Source: Bacteroidia bacterium
Lineage (GTDB): Bacteria; Bacteroidota; Ignavibacteria; UBA10030
Assembly (NCBI GenBank): GCA_022180565.1
Contig: BQML01000008.1
Coordinates: forward strand, 1 to 64,000
Reading direction: 5' to 3'
DNA length: 64,000 bases
Shown: in pieces, positions 46,953 through 56,278 of the stretch
How positions within the stretch are numbered: position 1 is the first letter of the stretch
Layout of the letters: each line of letters begins with the position of its first letter
Notes under the pieces: generated by a model
What the model was told of the DNA's origin: nothing
Databases searched by the model: none
Seen by the model: the letters and a program-made list of their open reading frames with translations, nothing else
Translations under genes and position numbers: made by a program

Positions 46953-47818
46953 CAGAGTGTCGGAACAGGTTCGAGAGAAACCGAAAGATTATGGTCAATG
47001 AGCGCCATGGAGTTGGGCGGAATCTCCTTCCAATCCATAGCCCGCTCGGTCATTTGTTCGGAGCTGACAATGATGCCCCGGTCGCTGGAAACCGTGTCAA
47101 TCAGCTCAGGCCGGCCGGCGGAATCTACGACATACTTTCCCTCCTGCGACCAGTGCAATGAGTGAGGCTTCTCTGCGGGGTCCGACACATAGCGAAGAGC
47201 GAGGAGATCCGTTCCGTTGGTCACGCAGAAATTCAAATAGGATGTCTCCGTAATCCTGTTGTCCACAGCGAGCTTCTTGAGCGTTGCCAATGTTTCCAGA
47301 AGCGCCGCTTTCATCTCGAAGGGATGAGCCCCTTTGGTGGGATCGGACAGGCGATCGAGAAACAGAGCGAACACATACTCGGTATCGGTGTTTCCCTGAA
47401 TTCCCATGAACCTCTCTTCGCTCAGGAGGTTGATGATCTTGCGTTTGAGGAACGGGAAACCGCCGACATGCCCATTGTGCATCCAGAGGAATGCGCCGTA
47501 TGTGAAGGGATGGCAATTCACTTCGAGAACGGGGCTGTTGTGTGTTGCCGCGCGGACATGGGCGAAGAAACAGCCTGATCGCGTTTTCTTCGCGATGTTC
47601 TGTAGATTCAGATTGCTCCACGCCGGTGTGACGCTCCGGAAGACCACCGGCTCGTTGTCCAGGTCGGGAGCATACCATCCTACGCCGAACCCGTCTCCAT
47701 TCAAGGGTTCACTGCGCTCCCTGGCCTTGAAGCTTTGCAGGATCAGCGAATTCCTCGGCCGGTAGAGAAGCTCGTCGAGAACGATCGGCTCACCAAGATA
47801 AGCGGCAAATCGACACAT
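46952..47818 (-). CDS. class II glutamine amidotransferase (YafJ/EgtC-like)
   Basis: A 288-residue protein starting MCRFAAYLG; after removal of Met the Cys2 is the N-terminal nucleophile of Ntn-type glutamine amidotransferases. Conserved blocks follow: GDGFGVGWYAPD, FAHVRAATHNSPV, NCHPFTYGAFLWMHNGHVGGF, GNTDTEYVFALFL. These proteins hydrolyse glutamine or a gamma-glutamyl bond; EgtC and DUF1933-type relatives differ in substrate, so the role is open. The upstream start at 47866 would bury the Cys and is rejected. It is coupled to the following lipoprotein gene. Confidence 0.88.
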   Translation of the reverse strand: MCRFAAYLGEPIVLDELLYRPRNSLILQSFKARERSEPLNGDGFGVGWYAPDLDNEPVVFRSVTPAWSNLNLQNIAKKTRSGCFFAHVRAATHNSPVLEVNCHPFTYGAFLWMHNGHVGGFPFLKRKIINLLSEERFMGIQGNTDTEYVFALFLDRLSDPTKGAHPFEMKAALLETLATLKKLAVDNRITETSYLNFCVTNGTDLLALRYVSDPAEKPHSLHWSQEGKYVVDSAGRPELIDTVSSDRGIIVSSEQMTERAMDWKEIPPNSMALIDHNLSVSLEPVPTL

Positions 47819-48047
47819 GAGATGTCCTATCTGAAGTCTGGAAGATACGGCGGGAGGGCCGAACATGCAATGTTCAAGGCATCGTTCCGCATGTTCCGGC
47901 TAAGTCTCAATTTCACGATACCTGTTCCTTTGCTGTGGCTTGATAGCGCGGGTGTCGGAGCGGTTAGCCGGGGGGGCGGGAGAAACTGAACAGAAACCTT
48001 TGCTTGATTCTTGTTCTTGCTCTTGCGTTCTTGTGGTACGTTTTCGC

Positions 48048-50030
48048 ATGATGAACAATCTGTCAAGTATCGCATTTCTGATTCTCGCTGTGAGTTTCTG
48101 GCAGGTGTCTGCGCAGACCCCGCACGTGTCCCTTCGTGTGTGCACCGGACCAACGCTGGATTTGCTCCTGCACGACGAAGACACGGACCAGGACGCAAAG
48201 ATCACGATCGACGACCCGCACCTCGCGGGAAGCTCCAGGGGCGACAAGCGCTTCTGGGTAAAGGATGTCACGGGCCGGCACTGGGAAATCACCGGAACCT
48301 TCTATCTCTCCAATCTTCTCCAAGAGCTCACGCTTGCCCGACAGGCTGGACTCGATACTGCCGTTATCTCGGCTCAAACCATCTACGAACCGCCCACACA
48401 ACGTATTTCGAGGTTTATCCGTGAGTATTACTGGGAAGGGCTCACTCGGCGCGTGGATGAGCAAAGCTTGCCGGTCATTCTATCGGATGAAAAAGCGGTT
48501 TCACGCGACGGTTCCCGGTACCTCTATGTTCCTGCCACCGACCGAACGGCTTTCGACTCCTTCTCCGCCGCCGCGGCACGTCATCCCTCCCCCAAGCTCC
48601 GGGTAGTGAAACTTCCCCCGACAATCACTCCGGATTACGTTCGTTCCCTTGACGGCCGTCACGGAATTCTCGCACTGGCGCTCAGGCGCGAGGGGTCGTC
48701 GGTCAGAGGCGTACCATTCGTTGTTCCGGGGGGACGGTTCAACGAGATGTACGGATGGGACAGTTATTTCATCACCTTGGGATTGATTCATGATGGGCGA
48801 ATCGATCTGGCGCAATCTATGGTCGATAATCATGTCTATCAGATCGAGCATTACGGAAAAATCCTCAACGCAAATCGGACGTACTACCTCACCCGCTCGC
48901 AACCGCCGTTCCTCACGTCGATGATTCGTGCCGTCTACGAGGCGCTTCCGAAAAATCAGGAGACGCGCGCGTGGCTGAAGAAGTCGCTGGAAATGGCCAT
49001 CAAAGAATACCGCGAAGTCTGGATGAGCCCCCAGCGCATGACGGAGACCGGGCTTCAGCGATACTTCGATTCCGGAATCGGTCCGCCCCCCGAAGTCGAG
49101 CCCGGCCATTTCGATCCCGTGTTCCGGCTCTTTGCAGAGCGTCATGGAATGGATGCGCGGGAATTTGAACGCCGGTATCGTGCTGGAACGATTCAGGATG
49201 AAGAACTCGACAGGTACTTCGTGCATGACCGGTGCATGAGGGAATCGGGACATGACACGAGTTACAGACTGGACAACTGCTGCGCGGATCTCGTGACGGT
49301 TGATCTGAACAGCCTGCTGTACAAAATTGAGACCGATTGTGCAGGCATTTTGGAGGAGGAGTTTGGGGGGATGATGATCACGAGGGACGGAGCGGTACAA
49401 AAGGCAGAGGAGTGGTCGGCGCTTGCACGGAAGAGAAAGAGTTTGATAGATCGATACCTCTGGGATGAGCGGCGGGGAATGTTCTTCGACTATGATGTCC
49501 GGCAAAAACGGCGGCAGGAATATGTTTCTGCCACGATTCTCTATCCGCTTTGGGCGGGAGCGGCGAGCGAGGAACAGGCGGCGAGGCTCGTTCGAAACGC
49601 GCTGCCCTTGCTTGAAGAGCGTGGAGGAATTGTCAGCACGACGGAGTCCTCACGCGGACCTGTGTCGGAAGACCGGCCACAGCGGCAGTGGGATTATCCG
49701 AACGGTTGGGCGCCGCATCAAATGCTGGCCTGGGAAGGATTACGAAGGTACGGATACGAAGGAGAAGTCGTTCGGCTGGCTTATCGGTGGCTCTATACGA
49801 TCACGGTGAATGCCGTGTACTACAACGGTACGGTGACGGAGAAATACGACGTTGTGAAACGGTCGCACCGCGTGTTTGCAGAATACGGCAATGTCGGCGC
49901 TGCTTTTTCCTACATCACCCGCGAGGGATTTGGGTGGACAAATGCCTCGTATCAGGTCGGGCTCTCGCTCCTCTCACCACAACACCGAGCCGCCCTCGAT
50001 CAGCTCACCCCGCCGGAATGGATCTTCTGA
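48048..50030 (+). CDS. treA: periplasmic alpha,alpha-trehalase (GH37)
   Basis: A 660-residue glycoside hydrolase family 37 enzyme that splits trehalose into two glucose units. A signal peptide occupies residues 1-23 (cleavage after VSA or SAQ). Both trehalase signatures are present: PGGRFNEMYGWDSYF and QWDYPNGWAP. The catalytic acids expected for the family lie in DNCCADLVTVD and in the C-terminal TEKYDVV region. The start is taken at MMNNLSSIAFL, which gives a proper signal peptide. An unusual internal segment (about residues 345-400) lengthens the enzyme a little. It may feed the glycogen phosphorylase encoded 8 kb away. Confidence 0.93.
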   Translation: MMNNLSSIAFLILAVSFWQVSAQTPHVSLRVCTGPTLDLLLHDEDTDQDAKITIDDPHLAGSSRGDKRFWVKDVTGRHWEITGTFYLSNLLQELTLARQAGLDTAVISAQTIYEPPTQRISRFIREYYWEGLTRRVDEQSLPVILSDEKAVSRDGSRYLYVPATDRTAFDSFSAAAARHPSPKLRVVKLPPTITPDYVRSLDGRHGILALALRREGSSVRGVPFVVPGGRFNEMYGWDSYFITLGLIHDGRIDLAQSMVDNHVYQIEHYGKILNANRTYYLTRSQPPFLTSMIRAVYEALPKNQETRAWLKKSLEMAIKEYREVWMSPQRMTETGLQRYFDSGIGPPPEVEPGHFDPVFRLFAERHGMDAREFERRYRAGTIQDEELDRYFVHDRCMRESGHDTSYRLDNCCADLVTVDLNSLLYKIETDCAGILEEEFGGMMITRDGAVQKAEEWSALARKRKSLIDRYLWDERRGMFFDYDVRQKRRQEYVSATILYPLWAGAASEEQAARLVRNALPLLEERGGIVSTTESSRGPVSEDRPQRQWDYPNGWAPHQMLAWEGLRRYGYEGEVVRLAYRWLYTITVNAVYYNGTVTEKYDVVKRSHRVFAEYGNVGAAFSYITREGFGWTNASYQVGLSLLSPQHRAALDQLTPPEWIF

Positions 50031-50143
50031 GCCCCCGTTAACCCCCTCCCGGTCGTCCTTCCCGCAACACGTGACCTCGGGGGCATTCGGCATACTTTCG
50101 TCGACGAGACCCTGCTTCCTATCCCTGTCCTCCCAATGCCCTT

Positions 50144-50608
50144 TCATTTCGGCATCATGCCCGCGAAGCGCATGAGGGCACGATGAACACGGTGAAGCAT
50201 TCCCGCATTCTTGAAGAACATGAACGGACAATAGCCGGGAATAATGCTGATGCCCTGTTCGGCTCCGATGGTTAGGACAGGCGGAGGAACGCCGCGCGGG
50301 CCCATGATGCCGTAGATCCAAATCAACGTTACCCCTGCCTCAGCACATTGAAGAATGAGTCTGGTGAGCGATTGTCGGGGAAGCATGAGGAGCGCGGATG
50401 TGACACGTGGAGTGACGTCCTGAATCGAGCCGAAACACTTGCGCCCTTCGATCTCGACAGTGCCAGGATTGACCGGGGCGATGTCGTACCCCGACGAAAG
50501 GAAGGCATGAAAGAGGATTCTGCTGAAGTCTCGCTCGTCGCGCGAAACACCGATGAAGGCAAATCGCTTCTGACGAAGGAATTCCTGAATATGTGTCTGG
50601 GAGGTCAT
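50144..50608 (-). CDS. CoA-binding domain protein (YccU-like)
   Basis: A 154-residue protein of the CoA_binding_2 family: a Rossmann fold with FAFIGVSRDERDFSRILFHAFLSSGYDIAPVNPG at 19-52, CFGSIQDVTPRVTSALLMLP, and IWIYGIMGP. Family members bind CoA or a nucleotide, function unknown. The start at MTSQTHIQ is preferred to an upstream Met at 50644 because the family begins near the first strand. It runs convergently to the trehalase gene. Confidence 0.85.
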   Translation of the reverse strand: MTSQTHIQEFLRQKRFAFIGVSRDERDFSRILFHAFLSSGYDIAPVNPGTVEIEGRKCFGSIQDVTPRVTSALLMLPRQSLTRLILQCAEAGVTLIWIYGIMGPRGVPPPVLTIGAEQGISIIPGYCPFMFFKNAGMLHRVHRALMRFAGMMPK

Positions 50609-50732
50609 CGCGGTGAGGTCGTCTCGATGGATTGATCGTGCCATAGTGCGGTCAAGGAACGATAGAGTGTTGGATAATGGGAAGATGGATGCCTGGGAGC
50701 TTCAAAGAGTCCAAACAAGTGAGGTCCCCTCC

Positions 50733-51200
50733 TCAGGGAATTCCGAGCCTTTTCTTGAGGAGGTCGTGCACCTCTTTCCCGTGAGTCATCTCGTTTCGCA
50801 TCTTGACGGCTAATTCCCGGATCACACGGCGGTCCGGCTTGGCCACGGAAAACTCCTTCTCCATGGTCTCTATGAGATCCTTAACGGTGGAACACACCCG
50901 TTCAAGGGCCTTGTGTTCGGTGTCGAAAGTGTTCTGCTGAGCCGGGGTCAGGAGCTCCCGTGCCGCTTTCAGATGTTCTTCCATCTTCTCCTGATAACGT
51001 GCGACCTGGCCCAAGTGAGCGCGTGCCACATCGACGTTGAATTGGGATTCGCTCGCTTCGGCAACAATCCGCGCCGCATGTCCCCGAATGCTCTTACAAT
51101 CGGTGGTCAAACTGCTGTGCAAACCGGCAAGATCGGATGATTGGGCGAAAACGAGGCTGGAGGTCACCCCGCAAACGAAGAACAGGGAGAAAAGCTTCAT
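50733..51200 (-). CDS. secreted helical protein of unknown function
   Basis: A 155-residue protein. Signal peptide at 1-19 (LFSLFFVCGVTSSLVFA), then an almost all-helical body rich in Glu, Lys and Ala (RIVAEASESQFNVDVARAHLGQVARYQEKMEEHLKAAREL), similar in character to periplasmic metal or stress sensors of the CpxP type, with no matching motif. A very strong ribosome-binding site (AAAGGAGGTG) fixes the start. It is divergent from a PAS kinase gene. Confidence 0.75.
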   Translation of the reverse strand: MKLFSLFFVCGVTSSLVFAQSSDLAGLHSSLTTDCKSIRGHAARIVAEASESQFNVDVARAHLGQVARYQEKMEEHLKAARELLTPAQQNTFDTEHKALERVCSTVKDLIETMEKEFSVAKPDRRVIRELAVKMRNEMTHGKEVHDLLKKRLGIP

Positions 51201-51505
51201 GAGAAAGCACCTCCTTTCTCCGCAAAACCGCGCGAAGTATCCGCGGAAACCGGCCGCAATTGGCGTTCCACAACGAACCGGCCACAAACTCGCGGAATTT
51301 GCCTTGAAACCGTATCCCCTCAGCCGCCTTTTGGCAAACCTGGGAATGCTCCGGCCATGCGTTTCCCATTCTTGGAAACTATTCCCGTCAAAAAGCTCAA
51401 ATGCGGAATTGTTGAACACGGCATGAATGTTGAACTCCTCAACAGAATGCAACCCTGTTCTTCAATCGCCTTTCAGCTACTCCGGGGAGCCCGGAACGGA
51501 TCGAT
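51201..51505. other. divergent promoter region
   Basis: No gene is seen. It must hold the promoters of the helical secreted protein (minus) and the PAS kinase (plus). No clear palindrome or repeat is recognised. Confidence 0.4.
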
Positions 51506-54169
51506 ATGAAACCGCCGCACAACACACGATTGGAAAAATCTCTCTGGGAGAGCGAAGAGCGCTACCGGATTCTCGCGGAATCCTCTCTGACGGGCGTTTA
51601 TCTGATTCAGCGGGGAAAGTTCGTTTATGTCAATCCGGCCCTGGCCGGTATCTTTGGATACACGGTGGACGAAATCGTCAATCAACTTGGACCGCTGGAT
51701 CTGACGTTCCCTGAAGATCGGGGTATGGCTGAGGGACACATCCGCAGAAGGATCCAGGGAGAGGTTGCGGAGGTCCGATACAGTTTCCGGGGGTTGAGGA
51801 AGAACGGCGAGGTGATCCATGCCGAGGTGCACGGCAAGAGGCTGAACTACAGGGGAGAACCGGCCGTGATGGGCACGCTCATCGACATCACGGAAAGAAA
51901 ACGGGCCGAAGAGACAATGAGGTTGCAGAGTACGGCCCTGGAAGCGGCCGCCAATGCCATTGTCATTACCGACAGAAATGCCGCGATCGAATACGTCAAC
52001 CCGGCGTTTAGCCGGCTCACGGGATATACGTTCTCTGAAGCACGAGGCCGCAATCCACGGCATCTGGTGAAGTCGGGAGTCCACGATCGGGCATTCTATC
52101 AGGCAATGTGGGAAACCCTTCTGGCCAAACGTGTCTGGACAGGGGAAATGGTCAATCGCACGAAGGATGGCCGGTTGTACACGGAAGAACAAACGATAAC
52201 GCCAGTTATGGCAGATGACGGCACCATCTCTCATTTTGTTGCTGTGAAACAAGATGTCACGGAAAGGAAAAGAGCTGAACAGAATCTGAAGGAAAGTGAG
52301 GCACGACTCTCCGCCTTCATTGAAGCGACGCTGGACGGCGTCATCGTGGAGCAGGATGATCGGGTCGAGTTTGCGAACAAGGCGGGGGCAGCGATCTTCG
52401 GATATGATGACCCCACGCAGCTTGTAGGAATGCCGATGGCTGAACTTCAGGCCGAAGAGGAACGGGAGAGATTGAGAGGATACTCGCGGGCACGGGAACG
52501 AGGCGCGGATGCACCGACGCGGTACGAGTTCAAAGGAAGGAAGAAAGATGGGAGCCTCGTGGATCTCGAGCTGGCCGTTTCGATGTTTCAGATCGGGGGA
52601 AAACCTCACATCATCTCCATCGTCCGAGACATCACCGAACGCAGGATCGCCGAACAGCAGATTCGCGAGCAAGCCGCGCTGCTGGATAATGCATCGGACG
52701 GCATCGTCGTACGCGATCTGGAAAACCATATTCTTTTTTGGAATAAGGGCGCCGAGCGGATCTATGGATGGACCAGAGAGGAGGTTCTGGGACGCCCTGC
52801 CCGCGATTTCCTCTACACCGACGGCATCGATTCGTTCCCGGATATCAGCGCAACGGTTCTTGAAACCGGTGAGTGGGAAGGTGAGTTTGAACATAAGACA
52901 AAGGCGGGCAGGACCATCATCGTCCGAAGTCATTGGACGCTTATGAAAGACAAAGCCGGCACACCGAAATCAATCCTTTCGGTGAATACCGATATCACCG
53001 AACGAAAAGCCCTTGAAGCACAAAGTCTCCGCACGCAGAGACTGGAAAGCCTCGGAACACTGGCGGGAGGTATCGCTCACGACCTCAACAATGTTCTCTC
53101 TCCGATTCTTCTCTCCTTTGAAGCCATCCGCAGAGCAATCACGGGAAACGAGAAGGTTACGCAGCTGCTCTCGATTGCGGAATCAAGCGCAAAGAGGGCA
53201 AAAAACATCATTAGCCAGGTGCTGACTTTCGCCCGCGGAATGGAGGGAACGCGTGGACAGATCCAGATCCGTCATCTGATCAAAGAATGCGAAGAAATCA
53301 TCAAGGAAACCTTTCCCCGAACGATTGCCCTCGAAACGTCGGTCCCTAAAGATCTCTGGCCGGTTTCGGCCGACCCGACGCAAATCCATCAGGTCTGTAT
53401 GAACCTGGTCGTCAACGCGCGGGATGCCATGCCCCAGGGCGGAATACTGAGGATCCGCGCGTCCAACCTGCGGCTCGATAAGGAATTTGCCAGCATGCGC
53501 ATCGGCGCGCATGAGGGACCCTATGTTGTTGTTGAAGTCAGCGACACAGGGGTCGGAATTCCCAAAGAACATCTCGACAGGATTTTCGACCCCTTCTTTA
53601 CCACGAAAGAGGTCGGAAAAGGAACGGGTCTGGGTCTCTCCACAGTCCATTCAATTATCACTGCACACAATGGGTTTATCGAGGTTTCCTCCAAACCCGG
53701 CCATGGTTCCACGTTCAAGGTTTATCTTCCTGCGTTGGAGGTTGCTGAGAGGAGAGGGGTGGGTCAGGACGAGAGTGCATTCCCCAAAGGAAACAATGAG
53801 ACAATTCTGCTCGTGGACGACGAGGCTTCCGTTCGCGAAATTACCGCTGAGACTCTGCAGATGTTTCAGTATCGCGTTCTTGTTGCCGAAAACGGCGTTG
53901 AGGCCGTCGCGCAATTTGCGAGGCATGCGGAGGAGATCGACGTGATTCTCATGGATCTGATGATGCCCGTCATGGACGGACCTTCTGCCATTAGGGCGAT
54001 CAGAAAATTACGGCCTGATGCCCTCGTGATCGCTTCCTCAGGTCTGGTCCCAGGGGAGGGGCACGGACCACTCGATGGGCTTCAAGTACAGGCGGTTCTT
54101 CAGAAGCCCTATACGGCAGAACACCTGCTGAAGACAATTCATGCTGTTCTCGCAAAGAGGGTGAGATAG
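51506..54169 (+). CDS. soluble hybrid sensor kinase with four PAS domains
   Basis: An 887-residue protein without membrane helices. PAS domains at about 15-135, 135-260, 260-385 and 385-510 are separated by ITERKRAE-type linkers. HisKA carries the phospho-His in GGIAHDLNNVLSPIL (about 529), then a HATPase (DTGVGIPKEHLDRIFDPFFTTKEVGKGTGLGLSTVHS) and a C-terminal receiver (Asp in VILMDLMMPVMDG). It senses small ligands, redox state or oxygen in the cytoplasm through its PAS set; no haem or flavin site can be told. It is not next to a regulator gene. Confidence 0.93.
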   Translation: MKPPHNTRLEKSLWESEERYRILAESSLTGVYLIQRGKFVYVNPALAGIFGYTVDEIVNQLGPLDLTFPEDRGMAEGHIRRRIQGEVAEVRYSFRGLRKNGEVIHAEVHGKRLNYRGEPAVMGTLIDITERKRAEETMRLQSTALEAAANAIVITDRNAAIEYVNPAFSRLTGYTFSEARGRNPRHLVKSGVHDRAFYQAMWETLLAKRVWTGEMVNRTKDGRLYTEEQTITPVMADDGTISHFVAVKQDVTERKRAEQNLKESEARLSAFIEATLDGVIVEQDDRVEFANKAGAAIFGYDDPTQLVGMPMAELQAEEERERLRGYSRARERGADAPTRYEFKGRKKDGSLVDLELAVSMFQIGGKPHIISIVRDITERRIAEQQIREQAALLDNASDGIVVRDLENHILFWNKGAERIYGWTREEVLGRPARDFLYTDGIDSFPDISATVLETGEWEGEFEHKTKAGRTIIVRSHWTLMKDKAGTPKSILSVNTDITERKALEAQSLRTQRLESLGTLAGGIAHDLNNVLSPILLSFEAIRRAITGNEKVTQLLSIAESSAKRAKNIISQVLTFARGMEGTRGQIQIRHLIKECEEIIKETFPRTIALETSVPKDLWPVSADPTQIHQVCMNLVVNARDAMPQGGILRIRASNLRLDKEFASMRIGAHEGPYVVVEVSDTGVGIPKEHLDRIFDPFFTTKEVGKGTGLGLSTVHSIITAHNGFIEVSSKPGHGSTFKVYLPALEVAERRGVGQDESAFPKGNNETILLVDDEASVREITAETLQMFQYRVLVAENGVEAVAQFARHAEEIDVILMDLMMPVMDGPSAIRAIRKLRPDALVIASSGLVPGEGHGPLDGLQVQAVLQKPYTAEHLLKTIHAVLAKRVR

Positions 54170-54201
54170 AGGGAAGCAACAATGCTTCTGGAGGATCCCC
54201 A

Positions 54202-55332
54202 CTACAGATAGTTCCCGATAAGCCAGCCTGCCAACGCTGAACCGCCCACGATCCATCCCGCGTTGAGGTTCCATACGAGGACAGTATACACCGCCAGCCC
54301 AAACAGCCCCCAGGTCAAAGGCTCCGTCAGCGTAGATCCCGCCAGCACCATGGTCACTGCCAGCATCAGCCCGATCGACGCCGCGTTTACTCCATCCAGA
54401 AATCCGGCTGTCGACGAAGAGTTGCGAAGTCGCGGAATGAATCGGCTGATGATCAGGACGAAAATAAAGGAAGGGAGAAATATCCCGGCGGTTGCGGTCA
54501 AAGCGCCCGGGATTCCCAGAATGACATAGCCAATGAAGGTGGCCGCCGACAGCACGGGTCCGGGGGTGAACTGACCGACCGCCACAGCGTCGAGAAGCTG
54601 TGCCTGGGTCAGCCAATGCCGGGTCTCCACAAGCCCGCCCTCCAGAAACGCCACCAGAACATAGCCACTTCCGTACAACACCGAGCCGATTTTCAAGAAG
54701 AACAACCCAAGGGCCATCAACGTCGCGGTATCGCGTGCAGTCGGGCTCGTGAGCACCATGGTCCACGGTGCCGCTGCGCAGAGTGCGAGTGCATTTAAGC
54801 CGGAAGGCCAAAACTTGCCGCGGGAATTCCAGAGCAGACCTGTGGTGCCCGAGAGGATCAGAAGAAAGATTTCGTTGAGTCCCATGAGGTTCAGCACCAT
54901 GGCCATGAGGCCCGTTCCCACCATGAACGGTTTCCGGATGATCGGACGAGACAGCCGGAAAACCGCGGCGAAGATCACCGCGAGGATGGCGGGACGAACA
55001 CCCTCGATCAGCGGCTGAAACCGCGGAAGCCTACCGTAGGCAACATAGACGTGCGCAAGGAGGAGAGTGATAACAACGGCGGGACCGATGAAACACACAC
55101 CGGCAAGGATGAGCCCCTTCCATCCCCCGCGCAGCAGGCCGATATGAATGGCCATTTCGGTGGAATTCGGACCGGGGATGAGGTTCGTGGCGCCGAGCAG
55201 GTCCAGAAAATGCTCATGCGTCATCCACTTCTTCCGATGGACGACCTCATCTTCCATCATGGCAATGTGGGCCGCAGGGCCGCCAAAGGCCGTCATGCCC
55301 AACTTGAGAAAGAGAAAAGCCAGTTCGGTCAC
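54202..55332 (-). CDS. chrA: chromate transporter ChrA
   Basis: A 376-residue membrane protein of the CHR family with two homologous halves. FLKLGMTAFGGPAAHIAMMEDEVV and LLGATNLIPGPNSTEMAIHIG are in the first half. FFLKIGSVLYGSGYVLVAFLEGGLV and AVGQFTPGPVLSAATFIGYV are in the second. About ten to twelve membrane helices are predicted. It exports chromate (with sulphate as a likely competitor), giving resistance. It runs convergently to the PAS kinase; no chrB-type regulator lies beside it. Confidence 0.93.
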   Translation of the reverse strand: MTELAFLFLKLGMTAFGGPAAHIAMMEDEVVHRKKWMTHEHFLDLLGATNLIPGPNSTEMAIHIGLLRGGWKGLILAGVCFIGPAVVITLLLAHVYVAYGRLPRFQPLIEGVRPAILAVIFAAVFRLSRPIIRKPFMVGTGLMAMVLNLMGLNEIFLLILSGTTGLLWNSRGKFWPSGLNALALCAAAPWTMVLTSPTARDTATLMALGLFFLKIGSVLYGSGYVLVAFLEGGLVETRHWLTQAQLLDAVAVGQFTPGPVLSAATFIGYVILGIPGALTATAGIFLPSFIFVLIISRFIPRLRNSSSTAGFLDGVNAASIGLMLAVTMVLAGSTLTEPLTWGLFGLAVYTVLVWNLNAGWIVGGSALAGWLIGNYL

Positions 55333-55708
55333 AAGGCTGCTGAACGTTCAGGGAGCGTGATGCTGTTATGAGTTGCCCGGTTCGTCGGGTGGCCAACGAA
55401 GGTAGGAATTGATTCTCACTTGGGCAAGCGACCGAGGAGGAACAACAACGCGGTGAATCAGAACGCGGCGGCGGTGCAGGATGGAAAAGTGCGGGGGGAA
55501 GACAAAGCGGACGGGGCAATGCTTTCCGCTGTCGGAGATGTTCCGGCAGGGCACGCCCCACACAACGGTCGATACACTGAACCGTTGTGCGAGGGTGCTG
55601 GTACCGTGCAAAACCGATTCCTCATTGAACCTTTTTTTCCGGCTTCGATTGCGCGTTTGTCTCCGACTTCATTTCCGCCTGTTTCTTGGAACTCTTCTTC
55701 GCTTTCTT
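55333..55708. other. gap upstream of chrA with inverted repeat
   Basis: No gene is seen. A perfect 9-bp inverted repeat with an 11-base spacer lies at 55561-55589. Confidence 0.45.
55561..55589. repeat. perfect 9-bp inverted repeat, possible operator
   Basis: CACAACGGT, 11 bases, ACCGTTGTG. The 20-bp centre spacing suits a dimeric repressor site. It lies 229 bp upstream of chrA and 120 bp downstream of the small secreted protein gene, so the controlled gene is unclear. Confidence 0.5.
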
Positions 55709-55894
55709 TCAGCTCTTCTTCACCGTGCCCTTCTTGGCTGTTTCCTTTTTCTGCTCAGATTTTGTTTCTTTCGTCATCTGAGTTTCCTGCGACATCTTTT
55801 TTTCCTGTGTCGCGGCCTGTTTCTGTTGTGCAGGCCCGAAAGAGGCCAGTACGAACAGGGCCAGGACAGGCAGTGCGAAAAATCTTGTTTTCAT
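55709..55894 (-). CDS. small secreted Lys/Gln-rich protein
   Basis: A 61-residue protein with a signal peptide (MKTRFFALPVLALFVLASFGPA) and a highly charged tail (QQKQAATQEKKMSQETQMTKETKSEQKKETAKK), probably unstructured. AAGGAG is 9 bases upstream, supporting the start. Low-complexity tails of this kind occur in envelope proteins; the function is unknown. Confidence 0.65.
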   Translation of the reverse strand: MKTRFFALPVLALFVLASFGPAQQKQAATQEKKMSQETQMTKETKSEQKKETAKKGTVKKS

Positions 55895-55920
55895 GTTGAT
55901 GCTCCTTATGGATGAATTGA

Positions 55921-55950
55921 TGAAAAGAAACCCATCGGGCTTCCCGATGG
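55921..55950 (-). terminator. hairpin with T-rich tail after the small membrane peptide
   Basis: On the minus strand CCATCGGG-AAG-CCCGATGG is a perfect 8-bp stem followed by GTTTCTTTTC. It lies 128 bp after the end of the small ORF at 56078 and just before the start of the gene at 55894. It likely ends the regulator-kinase operon. Confidence 0.6.
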
Positions 55951-56077
55951 CGTGTGAAGTTGCTCTTTATCCACGGTTTGGGGGCCCTCTTTTCGGTCTC
56001 CGATGAAGGATGCCACACAGGCGCCGGGATCCCTTCAATTCCGTGGATCTACCTCCCGCGAGGGGTGAACCCGTCTC

Positions 56078-56191
56078 TCACAGAAACACGATGCGAATGA
56101 ACACGAGCAGAAGTATCATGATTCCGAAAATGACGAGGAGGCCTAAGGCCATCTGCCTGCTGTCCAGCATCGCTCTTTTCGGCTTCTCCAT
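56078..56191 (-). CDS. 37-residue single-span membrane peptide
   Basis: A short frame: MEKPKRAMLDSRQ, then a helix MALGLLVIFGIMILLLVFIRIVFL and a stop. The charge pattern (positive N-terminus, then about 22 hydrophobic residues) is that of a small inner-membrane protein. It follows the kinase gene by 87 bp on the same strand and could be part of that operon. No Shine-Dalgarno sequence is obvious. Confidence 0.45.
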   Translation of the reverse strand: MEKPKRAMLDSRQMALGLLVIFGIMILLLVFIRIVFL

Positions 56192-56278
56192 AGCAGTTAC
56201 CCTGGGCCTTAAGATACGTCGGCAAGATGAAGATGGGATGAATGGAGGATGACAATTCTGTCATCTTCCAGGGGGTCT

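Noticed and set aside
48501-49505. 334-codon minus-strand frame opposite trehalase
   Set aside because: Antisense of a gene with both trehalase signatures; no recognisable protein features.
50032-50094. GCCCCCG/CGGGGGC as a bidirectional terminator between trehalase and the CoA-binding gene
   Set aside because: The arms are separated by about 50 bases and there is no T-run on either side.
53183-53650. Minus-strand frames inside the four-PAS kinase gene
   Set aside because: They lie fully inside a domain-complete gene on the other strand and show no start signals.
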